Shown here: piece after piece, positions 19,180 through 27,638 of the stretch
Numbering within the stretch: the stretch's first letter is position 1
Layout: the number at the start of each line of letters is the position of its first letter
Assembly (NCBI GenBank): GCA_945881945.1
Contig: CAMCVO010000005.1
Coordinates: 18,260-82,259, forward strand
Direction of reading: 5' to 3'
Source: Bifidobacterium breve
GTDB taxonomy: Bacteria > Actinomycetota > Actinomycetes > Nanopelagicales > Nanopelagicaceae
DNA length: 64,000 nucleotides
Program-made: the position numbers and the translations under genes
Notes under the pieces: generated by a model
Database searches by the model: none
Told to the model about the DNA's origin: nothing
What the model saw: the letters and a program-made list of their open reading frames with translations, nothing else

Positions 19180-20764
19180 TTCGAAAACACCACAAGATCG
19201 TCCAATTACTTTAGCCCTACTTGCAATGGGTGGTGAAGGCGGTGGTGTTTTAGCTGACTGGGCCATTGATATGGCCGAACGTAATGGTTTCTTTGCCCAA
19301 ACCACTTCAGTTCCTGGTGTAGCCCAGCGAACTGGAACAACTGTTTACTACCTTGAGTTTTACCCCGATGATGGCATCAGTAGACTTGGATCTCACGAAC
19401 CAATTTTGAGCACTATGGCAATGCCTGGTGAAGTAGATATTGTGGTTGCATCTGAATTAATGGAGGCAGGAAGAGCGATATCTCGAGGGTTTGTAACATC
19501 AGATGTCACAACATTAATAACATCGACTAACCGTGTTTATTCTATGACTGAACGGACAGCTTTAGGGGATGGTCGCGTGGATTCGGAGGCAATCCTTAAG
19601 TCTGCAAAGGATTCTTCTAAAAAACTTATTGCTGCAGATTTTGCCAAAGTAGCAGAGGATTCATCTAGTGTTATTTCAGCAGCCCTGTTTGGTGCTTTAG
19701 CGGGCAGCAATGCACTGCCATTTGGCAAGGAACATTTCATCGCAGCTATTGAGCGTGGCGGAGTAGGTGTTAAATCTTCCATAGCAGCTTTTGAAAAAAG
19801 CTTTGAAATTGCTAGTGCATTAATTAAATCAGAAGGCAAAACGCAAAGTAGTGCAGTATCAGTACAGATTGGCTCCAAACCGGTCAACCCTGGTGAAATT
19901 TCACAAGAAGAACAATCCAAGATAATTAACGATCCAACCTCAGTTGTTGGATATAAGTTAACTAACTTAGCCGCGCAGGTAAAAAGTGAAGTACCAGAAT
20001 CAGCCCGCGTTATGGTAATCAATGGAATTAAAAGAACAGCTGACTACCAAAGCACTAAATATGCCGAACGGTATCTATCTAGAGTTTTAGAAATTGCAAA
20101 GATAGAAGCTCAAGATGGAAATGGTTCAGGTAGGCTCCTGAATGAAACGGCTCGATATACAGCGCTATGGATGACTTATGAAGACACTATCCGTGTAGCT
20201 GATTTGAAAACTAGGCGTAGTAGATTTCAGAGAGTAAATGCAGAAGCACGAGTTAACAAAGAACAGCTCATGGAGGTCCGCGAGTACCTCCATCCAATGT
20301 CGGAGGAGATTGCCGATACTCTGCCAACACCAATTGGTAAATGGATTCTGCGAACAAAGGTAGTTACAAGAAGCATTGAGAAAATTACGGCTAATGGCAT
20401 GATTCTTAATACAGCATCAATCGGTGGTTATTTGTTGCTGTATACACTTGCTCGATTAAAGCCGATACGCCCTAGATCCCTTCGTTTTAACTTGGAGCAG
20501 GAGCGTATAGATTCCTGGCTAGGAAGGATCAAAACATTAGCAAGTACAAACTATGACCTAGCTTGCGAAGTTGCTGAATGTGCAAATGTAATAAAGGGTT
20601 ATGGAGATACTCATCGCAATGGTTGGCGAAATTTCACCTTCATTATGGATGAGTTGGATCGAATCGCGGCCAATACTGATGCAGCGGTAAGAGTTAAAGA
20701 CCTGCGAGTGGCAGCACTTGCCGATGAGGATGGTATTAAATTAAGGGCGCTTTTAAGCCTTTAA
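19169..20764 (+). CDS. iorB: indolepyruvate oxidoreductase-type beta subunit
   Basis: This is the gamma/beta-type partner of IorA. It begins LALLAMGGEGGGVLADW, followed by TTSVPGVAQRTGTTVYYLEF, which is typical of the 2-oxoacid oxidoreductase catalytic domain (about 190 residues). A long helical C-terminal extension of roughly 300 residues, as in longer IorB-like proteins, has no motif I recognise. The frame is open from a TTG at 19127. A TTG at 19169 overlaps iorA by 11 bp and leaves a normal N-terminus, so it is preferred. The product should form a complex with IorA. The stop overlaps the convergent monooxygenase gene by 4 bp. Confidence 0.8.
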   Translation: MKPNSKTPQDRPITLALLAMGGEGGGVLADWAIDMAERNGFFAQTTSVPGVAQRTGTTVYYLEFYPDDGISRLGSHEPILSTMAMPGEVDIVVASELMEAGRAISRGFVTSDVTTLITSTNRVYSMTERTALGDGRVDSEAILKSAKDSSKKLIAADFAKVAEDSSSVISAALFGALAGSNALPFGKEHFIAAIERGGVGVKSSIAAFEKSFEIASALIKSEGKTQSSAVSVQIGSKPVNPGEISQEEQSKIINDPTSVVGYKLTNLAAQVKSEVPESARVMVINGIKRTADYQSTKYAERYLSRVLEIAKIEAQDGNGSGRLLNETARYTALWMTYEDTIRVADLKTRRSRFQRVNAEARVNKEQLMEVREYLHPMSEEIADTLPTPIGKWILRTKVVTRSIEKITANGMILNTASIGGYLLLYTLARLKPIRPRSLRFNLEQERIDSWLGRIKTLASTNYDLACEVAECANVIKGYGDTHRNGWRNFTFIMDELDRIAANTDAAVRVKDLRVAALADEDGIKLRALLSL

Positions 20765-23196
20765 ACTTCACCAAAAATTTGGGTGATTTGTTCAAAAGAC
20801 ATAGCATTTTTTGCTGCCGCAGCTTGTTGCTTTTCTCTTTCTAGATTGCGTTCTAATTGTATTTTGGCGGAAACATATTGCTTTGGCCAAGGCATCTTTG
20901 AATATCCGCTCTTAGCACCCTCAGTTAAGATCCAAGCTGGATTTGCCAAGTGAGGCCGGGCAACTGCGCATAGATCTGCTCGGCCAGCTGCAATGATGGT
21001 GTTTGCGCTATCGGCGTCAAAAATTGCTCCAACTGCAATGGTGGGAATATTTACTTGGTTTCGTATTCGATCTGCAAAAGGTGTTTGAAAAGTTCGTCCA
21101 TAAATCGGCTTTTCTTTTTTGCTGACTTGCCCTGAAGAACAATCGATAATGTCTGCCCCTGCATCCTTGAAAGCTTTAGCAATTTCAACAGCATCACTTG
21201 GCGTAATTCCGCCAGGAGTCCAGTCATGGGCTGAGATTCGAACACTAATTGGTTTACCTGCTGGCCAAACCTGTCTAATTGCTTTGAAAACCTCGATTGG
21301 ATATCTAAGCCTATTTTCTAATGACCCACCATATTCATCTTTTCTTTGATTAGTTAATGGCGAAATAAATGAAGATAGTAAATATCCATGAGCTGCGTGC
21401 AACTCCAACCAATCAAAACCGGCAGCAATGGCTGATTTTGTTGCATTAACAAAGTCAGCTTTGACCTGTTCCATATCCTCACGAGTCATCTCTCGAGAGA
21501 GTTGAGATACACCTTCAATATATTGGTAGGGCGATGCGGCAATTATTGGCCAGTTGCCCTCTTTAAGTGGTTGATCAATTCCTTCCCACGGCACTCGAGT
21601 CGATGACTTCGCTCCAGCATGTCCTATTTGAATTCCAATTTTTGCTTCTGTGTTGGCATGGACAAAATTCACAATTCTGCGCCATCCCTCTAGTTGCTCA
21701 GTGTTATAAATTCCTGGGCAACCTGGAGTTATCCTCGCATCAGCTGAAGTACAGGTCATTTCAGTCATAACAAGGGCAGCTCCACCCATGGCTCGTGCAC
21801 CCAAGTGCACTAAATGGTAATCAGAAGGCAAGCCATCAACTGCGGAGTACTGTGCCATTGGCGAGACAACAATTCTGTTCTGAAGTACTAAATCCCTTAC
21901 CTTAAACGGTGTAAACATCGGTGGGATTTGCGCGTCTGGCTCAGGAAGATTCAAACCTGCATCAGCGAACGCCTTGGCTGCAAACCATTTTTCATAATTC
22001 TCGACATATTTTGAATCACGTAATTTCAAATTATCATGTGTGATTCTTTGACTACGCGTTAAAAGTGAGTAATTAAATTGTTCTGGCTCCATATCAGTGT
22101 ACTGAGCAGCATCCTCAAACCATTCCATTGCATTTTTTGCAGCATTTTGAATCTTAATAACCTCAACACCACGTACTGCTTGATAATCTGCCAAAATCTC
22201 TTCCATGCTTCTAGGACCGAGATCTTGTAAAAATTTCGCAAAGTCAATTGCATCTTCCATAGCCAATTTGGTGCCAGAACCAATTGAGAAATGCGCTGTG
22301 TGAGCAGAATCGCCCATCAAGACCACCGGTACTTTTTTCCCATTGATTGTGTTCCATTGTGTCCAATTTTCACAAATAACTCTGGGGAACTTGATCCAGT
22401 TTGCAGATCCTCTCAGGTGTGCTGAGTTGCTCATGAGCTTTGAACCCTGTAAATCATTTGCAAATAACTTTTCACAAAATGAAATTGCTTCATCCTGACT
22501 CATATCCGCCAAGCCAGCCTTAAGCCATACATCTTCAGGGGTTTCCACTATAAATGTTGAAGTGTCCCCATCAAATTGATAAATGTGCGCTTGGAACCAA
22601 CCAAATTCAGTTTCAACAAAAGAGAAAGTGAAATCCTTAAAGACTTTTTTAGTTCCCAGCCACACAAATCGACAAATTCGCGTGTCAATATTCGGCTTGA
22701 AAGTTTCAGAATACTTGGTCCTAATTGCTGAATTTAACCCATCCGAGGCGATAACAAGGTCTGCATCATATTTAATTGCGATCTCTTGATCATCTTTTAC
22801 TTCAGTTTCAAATACCAACTTTACGCCAAGCCCCTCGGCTCGTTCTTGCAGAATATTTAGTAAGCGTTTACGACCAATGCCACAGAATCCATGCCCACCC
22901 GAGATCAGACTTTTTCCTTTAATTCGAACATCAATATCATCCCAGTGATTGAAAGATTGAAGAATTGTTCGAGCTGTATCCTCATCGGCTTTAACAAAGT
23001 TTGACAGAGTTGCATCCGAAAAAACAACGCCCCATCCAAAAGTATCGTAGGGACGATTTCGCTCTATAACGGTTATTTCATGATTTGAGTTCTGCTTTTT
23101 CATAAGAATTGAAAAATACAGACCTGCTGCACCACCACCGATACAAACAATCTTCATAAAGTAAATTAGCCCTTCCAAAGCTGCTTTTTGCGACAT
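20761..23196 (-). CDS. 2-aminobenzoyl-CoA monooxygenase/reductase-type fusion flavoprotein
   Basis: An 811-residue fusion. Residues 14-400 form a PHBH-type FAD monooxygenase (CIGGGAAGLYFS at the N-terminus, VLMGDSAHTAHFSIGSG near 295). Residues from about 430 form an old-yellow-enzyme-like NADH:flavin oxidoreductase (NRIVVSPMAQYSA, ELHAAHGYLLSSF, DEYGGSLENR). This architecture is that of 2-aminobenzoyl-CoA monooxygenase/reductase of Azoarcus and of proteins named bifunctional salicylyl-CoA 5-hydroxylase/oxidoreductase. With a 2-aminobenzoate-CoA ligase nearby the first function is favoured: hydroxylation then reduction of the ring with O2 and NAD(P)H. The start at 23196 has TAGGTC seven bases upstream. 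ATG at 23157 is an alternative that begins directly at the FAD fold. Confidence 0.85.
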   Translation of the reverse strand: MSQKAALEGLIYFMKIVCIGGGAAGLYFSILMKKQNSNHEITVIERNRPYDTFGWGVVFSDATLSNFVKADEDTARTILQSFNHWDDIDVRIKGKSLISGGHGFCGIGRKRLLNILQERAEGLGVKLVFETEVKDDQEIAIKYDADLVIASDGLNSAIRTKYSETFKPNIDTRICRFVWLGTKKVFKDFTFSFVETEFGWFQAHIYQFDGDTSTFIVETPEDVWLKAGLADMSQDEAISFCEKLFANDLQGSKLMSNSAHLRGSANWIKFPRVICENWTQWNTINGKKVPVVLMGDSAHTAHFSIGSGTKLAMEDAIDFAKFLQDLGPRSMEEILADYQAVRGVEVIKIQNAAKNAMEWFEDAAQYTDMEPEQFNYSLLTRSQRITHDNLKLRDSKYVENYEKWFAAKAFADAGLNLPEPDAQIPPMFTPFKVRDLVLQNRIVVSPMAQYSAVDGLPSDYHLVHLGARAMGGAALVMTEMTCTSADARITPGCPGIYNTEQLEGWRRIVNFVHANTEAKIGIQIGHAGAKSSTRVPWEGIDQPLKEGNWPIIAASPYQYIEGVSQLSREMTREDMEQVKADFVNATKSAIAAGFDWLELHAAHGYLLSSFISPLTNQRKDEYGGSLENRLRYPIEVFKAIRQVWPAGKPISVRISAHDWTPGGITPSDAVEIAKAFKDAGADIIDCSSGQVSKKEKPIYGRTFQTPFADRIRNQVNIPTIAVGAIFDADSANTIIAAGRADLCAVARPHLANPAWILTEGAKSGYSKMPWPKQYVSAKIQLERNLEREKQQAAAAKNAMSFEQITQIFGEV

Positions 23197-23203
23197 TGCA
23201 TAA

Positions 23204-23209
23204 GACCTA
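23204..23209 (-). promoter_or_regulatory. -10 box (TAGGTC) upstream of the monooxygenase/reductase
   Basis: Read on the minus strand, TAGGTC ends seven bases before the ATG at 23196. This favours the longer protein and a leaderless mRNA, but the last base deviates from TANNNT. Confidence 0.45.
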
Positions 23210-23287
23210 GATGGATAAATAATAGTGGGGGCACAACTTTTTTACTAGCCTCCAGCAGGAGAGATTGGATTTAGTGGCTAAGAGAGT

Positions 23288-23293
23288 TAATGT
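23288..23293 (+). promoter_or_regulatory. -10 box (TAATGT), leaderless start at 23301
   Basis: TAATGT ends seven bases before the ATG at 23301. It argues for that start over upstream in-frame TTG (23265) and GTG (23274) codons. Confidence 0.5.
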
Positions 23294-23300
23294 TAGTTCC

Positions 23301-24077
23301 ATGACATTGAATAAATTTCAAGGCAAGTCCATCCTTATTACTGGCGGTGCTGGCGGAATTGGTAGTCAGATTGCACGCAGTTTTGTAGAGCAAGGTGGCA
23401 AGGTTGGAATTTTAGACTCCAATTTAAATGCGATCAAAATCATACTGGCAGAGATTGAATCTAGTGGCGGCACGGCATTTGGCCTAGAGGTTGATGTTCG
23501 TGACTCGAAAGCGGTTGATCAAGCAATCAGCGAACTAGCTAAATCACTTGGTGGAGTCAATGTCTTAGTTGCAGCTGCTGGTGGATCACTCGGTACACCA
23601 AGAGATTTAGATGAAATATCAGATGCTGATCTTGACTTAGTTTTGGATGTAAATATAAAAGGAACTTTTAATTGTGCAAGATCTGTAATCCCTTATATGA
23701 AAAAATCTGGCGGAGGATCAATAATTACTTTTTCATCAATTGGTGGTCGAAGCCCCAGCCCAGTAACTGGGGTTCCATATGCGGCCGCAAAAGCTGCAAT
23801 TCTTGGATTAACCAAGAGACTCGCAAAAGAAGTTGGAGAGTTTAATATTCGGGTTAATGCAATCGCACCTGGACTTTTTCTAACTGACAGGCTTGAGGTT
23901 ATGTTTAATGAGATGTCAGCAAGTGAAAAATCTGAGGTCTTAAATGGGATACCACTAGGTCGTATGCCAACGCTTAGAGAGTGTGCTGACCCGGTTTTGT
24001 TCTTAGCAAGTGAAGAATCCTCCTTTATAACTGGTATTGTTTTAGATGTAAACGGTGGCAGAATGATGCCAAACTAA
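23301..24077 (+). CDS. short-chain dehydrogenase/reductase
   Basis: A 258-residue classical SDR counted from the ATG at 23301. TGGAGGIG is at 14-21, with catalytic S146, Y160 and K164 (PYAAAK). The frame is open 12 codons further upstream, but the leaderless box and the usual SDR N-terminus favour this start. It precedes the tryptophan dioxygenase-family gene by 37 bp in the same direction, and its start lies 104 bp from that of the divergent 2-aminobenzoyl-CoA monooxygenase/reductase. A likely job is NAD(P)H reduction or oxidation of a keto/hydroxy group on the dearomatised ring, which is inference. Confidence 0.8.
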   Translation: MTLNKFQGKSILITGGAGGIGSQIARSFVEQGGKVGILDSNLNAIKIILAEIESSGGTAFGLEVDVRDSKAVDQAISELAKSLGGVNVLVAAAGGSLGTPRDLDEISDADLDLVLDVNIKGTFNCARSVIPYMKKSGGGSIITFSSIGGRSPSPVTGVPYAAAKAAILGLTKRLAKEVGEFNIRVNAIAPGLFLTDRLEVMFNEMSASEKSEVLNGIPLGRMPTLRECADPVLFLASEESSFITGIVLDVNGGRMMPN

Positions 24078-24114
24078 TCTGACAAAGTTTTGCTGGCGAA
24101 AGGTGGAAATCTAG

Positions 24115-24825
24115 ATGAGTTACGGACCGGATCAAATTCTTAACGGTGAAGGCAAAAGTGACTATGAAAGATATTTAAAGTTAAGCGAACTTTTAAATCT
24201 ACAACCAGTTAAAGAAACATGGAAACATAGAGATGAGCTGCTATTTACAGTTGTTCATCAGACTTCGGAGCTTTGGCTCAAGCATGCAACAGCGGAAGCT
24301 GGCCAAGCGGCATCCTTGTTAGCGAATAATGAAATTCGACCGGCATTGCGCCTTTTTCCTAGAATATTACTGGCGATTAAGTACTGTCATGAATCTCTCG
24401 ACATGCTTGAGCAAATGTCACCTTGGGATTATCAGCAAGTCCGCAGAGCATTAGGACATGGTTCTGGGTTTGATTCACCAGGCATGAACTCTATTCGTAA
24501 ATCAATTCCACTGTTGGGCGTAGAGTTCAAGCGAATGCTTACCTCTGAAGGTATTGATTTAGTGCAATTGTTTGTTCGCCATACAGAGTTTGAGGATCTC
24601 TACCTTTTAGCAGAAGCTCTCATTGAGTTAGATGAGCGTATGTACCTGTGGCGCCATCGTCATTTTAAGGTAGTAGAAAGAAGTATTGGATTGAAAGTTT
24701 CAGGAACGCAGGGAACGCCAGTAGAGATTTTATCGCGACTTAACAATTTTACGTTTTTCCCAGAGCTATGGGATGCACGTACCGCTGTTACTAATTATGC
24801 AATTGCAGAAGAGGGCGAAAATTAA
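24115..24825 (+). CDS. kynA: tryptophan 2,3-dioxygenase family heme enzyme
   Basis: A 236-residue member of the tryptophan 2,3-dioxygenase superfamily, which opens the indole ring to N-formylkynurenine using heme and O2. Family blocks are VVHQTSELWLKH (H48 at the distal histidine position), SPWDYQQVRRALGHGSGFDS (R110 and S117 at substrate and heme-pocket positions), and YLWRHRHFKVVERSIG, where H183 would be the axial ligand. It is shorter than many bacterial enzymes (about 270-300 residues) and deviates around GHGSGFDSPG, where PASGFQS is usual. Oxindole-forming relatives such as MarE exist, so the substrate needs proof. Kynureninase in the region supports tryptophan. Confidence 0.78.
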   Translation: MSYGPDQILNGEGKSDYERYLKLSELLNLQPVKETWKHRDELLFTVVHQTSELWLKHATAEAGQAASLLANNEIRPALRLFPRILLAIKYCHESLDMLEQMSPWDYQQVRRALGHGSGFDSPGMNSIRKSIPLLGVEFKRMLTSEGIDLVQLFVRHTEFEDLYLLAEALIELDERMYLWRHRHFKVVERSIGLKVSGTQGTPVEILSRLNNFTFFPELWDARTAVTNYAIAEEGEN

Positions 24826-25625
24826 TCTTCTTTAAATTTTGAATAATCTGGTGGTCGTTTCTCTGTAAATGCTGCTCCACCTTCTTTAGCTTCATCAGTT
24901 TTTATATAAAGATCTAGCACATCAAATGCGATCGACTGAATTCCAATAATGTGGTCACTATCTGCGTTAAATGAGTGCTTTAATGTCTTCAATGCAGTCG
25001 GAGATAGCGCTGCAACTTTTTTAGCCCAGTCCATTGCCGAATCCATTAAGTTTGATGGTTCTACAACCTTATTAACCAAACCCCAACGTTCTGCAGTTTG
25101 GGCATCATATTGTTCACAAAGAAACCATATTTCACGTGCCCGTTTCTCACCAACGACTCTAGCAAGGTATGCGGTACCAAACCCTGCGTCAAATGAGCCA
25201 ACTCGAGGACCAACTTGACCAAATTTTGCCGTACTTACCGCAATTGATAGATCGCACAGCACATGAAGAACATGTCCACCACCAATTGCAAAACCATTTA
25301 CAGCAGCAATTACCGGCTTTGGAATAGCCCTAATTATTTTATGGAGTGCTTCAATTTCAAACATTCCAGTCTCTGTTTCACCATACCCACCAGTTGCAGC
25401 TCTCTCTTTTTGATCACCACCTGTGCAAAATGCTTTTTCACCAGCACCAGTCAAAATCACTGCGCCTACTGATTTATCAACCCAGGCATATTTGAAAGCG
25501 GCAAGTAACTCATCAACAGTTCGACCTCGCAGCGCGTTGTAGCGGTCTGGGCGATTTATAGTTATTACCGCAACTCCAGACTTAACTGCATAATTCACAT
25601 CGGTAAAATCTTTTGTTTCAATCAT
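24822..25625 (-). CDS. BadI/MenB-like crotonase (2-ketocyclohexanecarboxyl-CoA hydrolase type)
   Basis: A 267-residue crotonase-fold protein closest by eye to BadI and MenB. It has INRPDRYNALRG, AFCTGGDQ (66-72), GFAIGGGHVLHVLCDL (oxyanion hole), and GPRVGSFDAGFGTAYLARVV, whose aspartate D146 matches the MenB/BadI active site. BadI hydrolytically opens 2-oxocyclohexanecarboxyl-CoA. After removal of the 2-amino group from the product of the monooxygenase/reductase, a 2-oxo ring thioester would arise and could be opened by this enzyme. No other menaquinone gene is nearby, so MenB is less likely. It lies 9 bp downstream of the thiolase gene in one operon and its end overlaps kynA by 4 bp. Confidence 0.78.
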   Translation of the reverse strand: MIETKDFTDVNYAVKSGVAVITINRPDRYNALRGRTVDELLAAFKYAWVDKSVGAVILTGAGEKAFCTGGDQKERAATGGYGETETGMFEIEALHKIIRAIPKPVIAAVNGFAIGGGHVLHVLCDLSIAVSTAKFGQVGPRVGSFDAGFGTAYLARVVGEKRAREIWFLCEQYDAQTAERWGLVNKVVEPSNLMDSAMDWAKKVAALSPTALKTLKHSFNADSDHIIGIQSIAFDVLDLYIKTDEAKEGGAAFTEKRPPDYSKFKED

Positions 25626-25634
25626 TAGATAATC

Positions 25635-26816
25635 TTACCCATTTACTTCAATTACTACCGCAACACCTAAGCCAACACCAATACATGCAGCAGCAATTCC
25701 TATGCCACCGCCTTGACGTTTAAGCTCTCGTGCGCAATCAACAATTACCCGTGCCGCACTTGCACCCACAGGGTGTCCGATCGCAATTGCACCCCCGTTA
25801 ACATTAACTTTGGAGATGTCAATTTCTGGTATCTCATGGAGCACCGACAAGACCATGGCAGCAAATGCCTCGTTAATTTCCCAGACTTTAACATCAGATA
25901 TTTTCTTTTGAGTTTTTGCTAAAACCTTATGAATTGCAGATATCGGAGCCAGAGAAAACTCATTGGGAGTTACGGCAGTTACTTGAGCTCCTATGATTTT
26001 ACCGATTCCCTCAAGACCAAGTTTTTCCAGTCCGGTTTGATCAGTTATTAACATGGCAACACTTCCGTCATTTAGTGGTGATGAATTTCCAGCTGTTCCT
26101 GCTCCATGTTCTGAAAAAACTGATGGTAATTCAGAAAGTTTTTGCAGCGAGGTATCTGCCCTAATTGATTCATCTCGATCTACTTGATTAAACGTGGTTA
26201 CAAAATTTTCATGTAAATTATTTGCCCAGGCGGCATCAGCTAGCTGATGAGAGCGAAATGCCCATTCATCTTGAGATTGCCTTGATATTTTAAAACGCTC
26301 AGCAACTTCTTCAGCACATCTGCCAAGGCTCTGAGTCCATTGTGATGGAAACAAAGGATTGGTCATTCGCCACCCAACTGTTGATTGGTGGTAAGTGGGG
26401 TCGATTGGTTTTTCCTTATTAACTCGCTCAACAATCCAAGGTGCTCTGCTCATAGACTCAACACCACCGGCAATAACAAAATCACTATCCCCACTTCTGA
26501 TAGCACGAGATGCTTGGATAACTGCTTCGGCGCCAGAACCACATAAGCGATTCACCGTCACGCCCGGAATTGTTTTTGGAAAATTTGCTAACAATAAACC
26601 CATCCTTGCAACATTTCTGTTGTCTTCACCGGCTCCATTTGAGTCTCCAATAACAACATCATCTATTGAGTTCAAATCAAATCCAGGAACCTTTTTTACC
26701 AACGCTGAAAGTGTGAAACCAAGCAAATCATCTGGTCGAATTTTTGACAATCCACCAAAGTAACGCCCAAAAGGGGTTCGGACAGCCTCAGCAATTATTA
26801 CTTCTCTTTGGTTCAT
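25635..26816 (-). CDS. thiolase, 3-oxoadipyl-CoA/acetyl-CoA acyltransferase type
   Basis: A 393-residue thiolase with the complete catalytic set: C92 (NRLCGSGAEA), H348 (AIGHPVGASA) and C378 (AACIGVGLG). The GDSNGAGEDNRNVARM block near 58-73 is typical of PcaF/PaaJ-type 3-oxoadipyl-CoA thiolases. It should cleave a 3-oxo-dicarboxylyl-CoA to acetyl-CoA and a shorter acyl-CoA, which suits a ring-opened C6-C7 dioic intermediate. It heads the two-gene minus operon with the BadI-like gene and is divergent from the SDR-RidA-CoA ligase operon. Confidence 0.87.
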   Translation of the reverse strand: MNQREVIIAEAVRTPFGRYFGGLSKIRPDDLLGFTLSALVKKVPGFDLNSIDDVVIGDSNGAGEDNRNVARMGLLLANFPKTIPGVTVNRLCGSGAEAVIQASRAIRSGDSDFVIAGGVESMSRAPWIVERVNKEKPIDPTYHQSTVGWRMTNPLFPSQWTQSLGRCAEEVAERFKISRQSQDEWAFRSHQLADAAWANNLHENFVTTFNQVDRDESIRADTSLQKLSELPSVFSEHGAGTAGNSSPLNDGSVAMLITDQTGLEKLGLEGIGKIIGAQVTAVTPNEFSLAPISAIHKVLAKTQKKISDVKVWEINEAFAAMVLSVLHEIPEIDISKVNVNGGAIAIGHPVGASAARVIVDCARELKRQGGGIGIAAACIGVGLGVAVVIEVNG

Positions 26817-26832
26817 ATGTCGTATTATTACC

Positions 26833-26844
26833 TATCTTGAGATA
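26833..26844. promoter_or_regulatory. small inverted repeat in divergent promoter region
   Basis: TATCT-TG-AGATA is a 12-bp inverted repeat between the divergent thiolase gene and the SDR-RidA operon. It may be an operator or simply overlapping -10 elements. Confidence 0.3.
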
Positions 26845-26890
26845 GATAAAACCGATTTAAGTGAAAATTTATGCTTTGGACGGAGAATTT

Positions 26891-27637
26891 ATGGGGGAGG
26901 CAGCACTAAGAATTCTTGTCACTGGAGCCAGTCGAGGAATTGGTCGTGAAATTGCGCAGCAACTACTGGACTCCGGGCATAACGTTGCGGTTACTGCAAG
27001 ATCACAGGATGACTTAGAGGATTTAGTTACTGGTTATAGCAACAGTATGGTAATTGTTGCTGACTCTACTCAACCAAAAAGTGCAGAAGAAGCTGTGAGT
27101 AAAGTTGTTAACCAGTGGAATGGCCTAGATGTTTTAATTATTAATGCTGGAGATGGAAGCGCGGCTCCAATTGAGAAAACAACTGATGAAATTTGGGATA
27201 AATCAATTGCGATAAATCTGACAGCACCTTTTCATTACTTAAGGGCTGCAGTGCCCACCATGAAAAACGGAAAATTTGGAAGAGTGGTGGTAATTGCAAG
27301 TACAGCAGGTCTGGAGGGGGAGCCAAATGTCTCGGCATACACAGCTGCTAAACATGGGGTAATTGGTTTGGTCAGATCTTCCGCCGCCGAACTGGCAAAG
27401 CATGGAATTACTGTTAATGCAGTTTGTCCTAGCTATGTCGATACACCGATGACGCAACGCTCATTACAGGCTGCGGCACTACGCACAGGCAAAACCTTTG
27501 ATGAGGTAAAGGCAGCACTGCTGTCCAAAATTCCAGGTGGTAGATTCTTGAGTGTGGATGAGGTAGCCAAAGCTGCAATTTCATTTATAGCCCTACCAGA
27601 TCAAACAGGCCAGACTCAGATTGTTAAAGGAGATTGA
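26891..27637 (+). CDS. short-chain dehydrogenase/reductase
   Basis: From the ATG at 26891 the protein has 248 residues and is a complete classical SDR: VTGASRGIG near the N-terminus, NAGDGS, and a catalytic YTAAK (SAYTAAKHG). A GTG at 26861 would add ten residues, but GGAG six bases before 26891 supports the shorter form. The RidA gene starts one base after its stop codon, so the two are translationally linked. The likely role is 3-hydroxyacyl-CoA-type dehydrogenation, or reduction of the ring carbonyl, in the 2-aminobenzoyl-CoA pathway. Confidence 0.8.
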   Translation: MGEAALRILVTGASRGIGREIAQQLLDSGHNVAVTARSQDDLEDLVTGYSNSMVIVADSTQPKSAEEAVSKVVNQWNGLDVLIINAGDGSAAPIEKTTDEIWDKSIAINLTAPFHYLRAAVPTMKNGKFGRVVVIASTAGLEGEPNVSAYTAAKHGVIGLVRSSAAELAKHGITVNAVCPSYVDTPMTQRSLQAAALRTGKTFDEVKAALLSKIPGGRFLSVDEVAKAAISFIALPDQTGQTQIVKGD

Positions 27638-27638
27638 A

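Noticed and set aside
24822..25625. MenB of menaquinone synthesis
   Set aside because: Motifs are shared with MenB, but no other men gene is nearby and its operon partner is a thiolase; a BadI-like role fits better.
26861..26890. GTG start ten codons upstream for the SDR gene
   Set aside because: No leaderless box or ribosome-binding site fits; the ATG at 26891 has GGAG six bases upstream.
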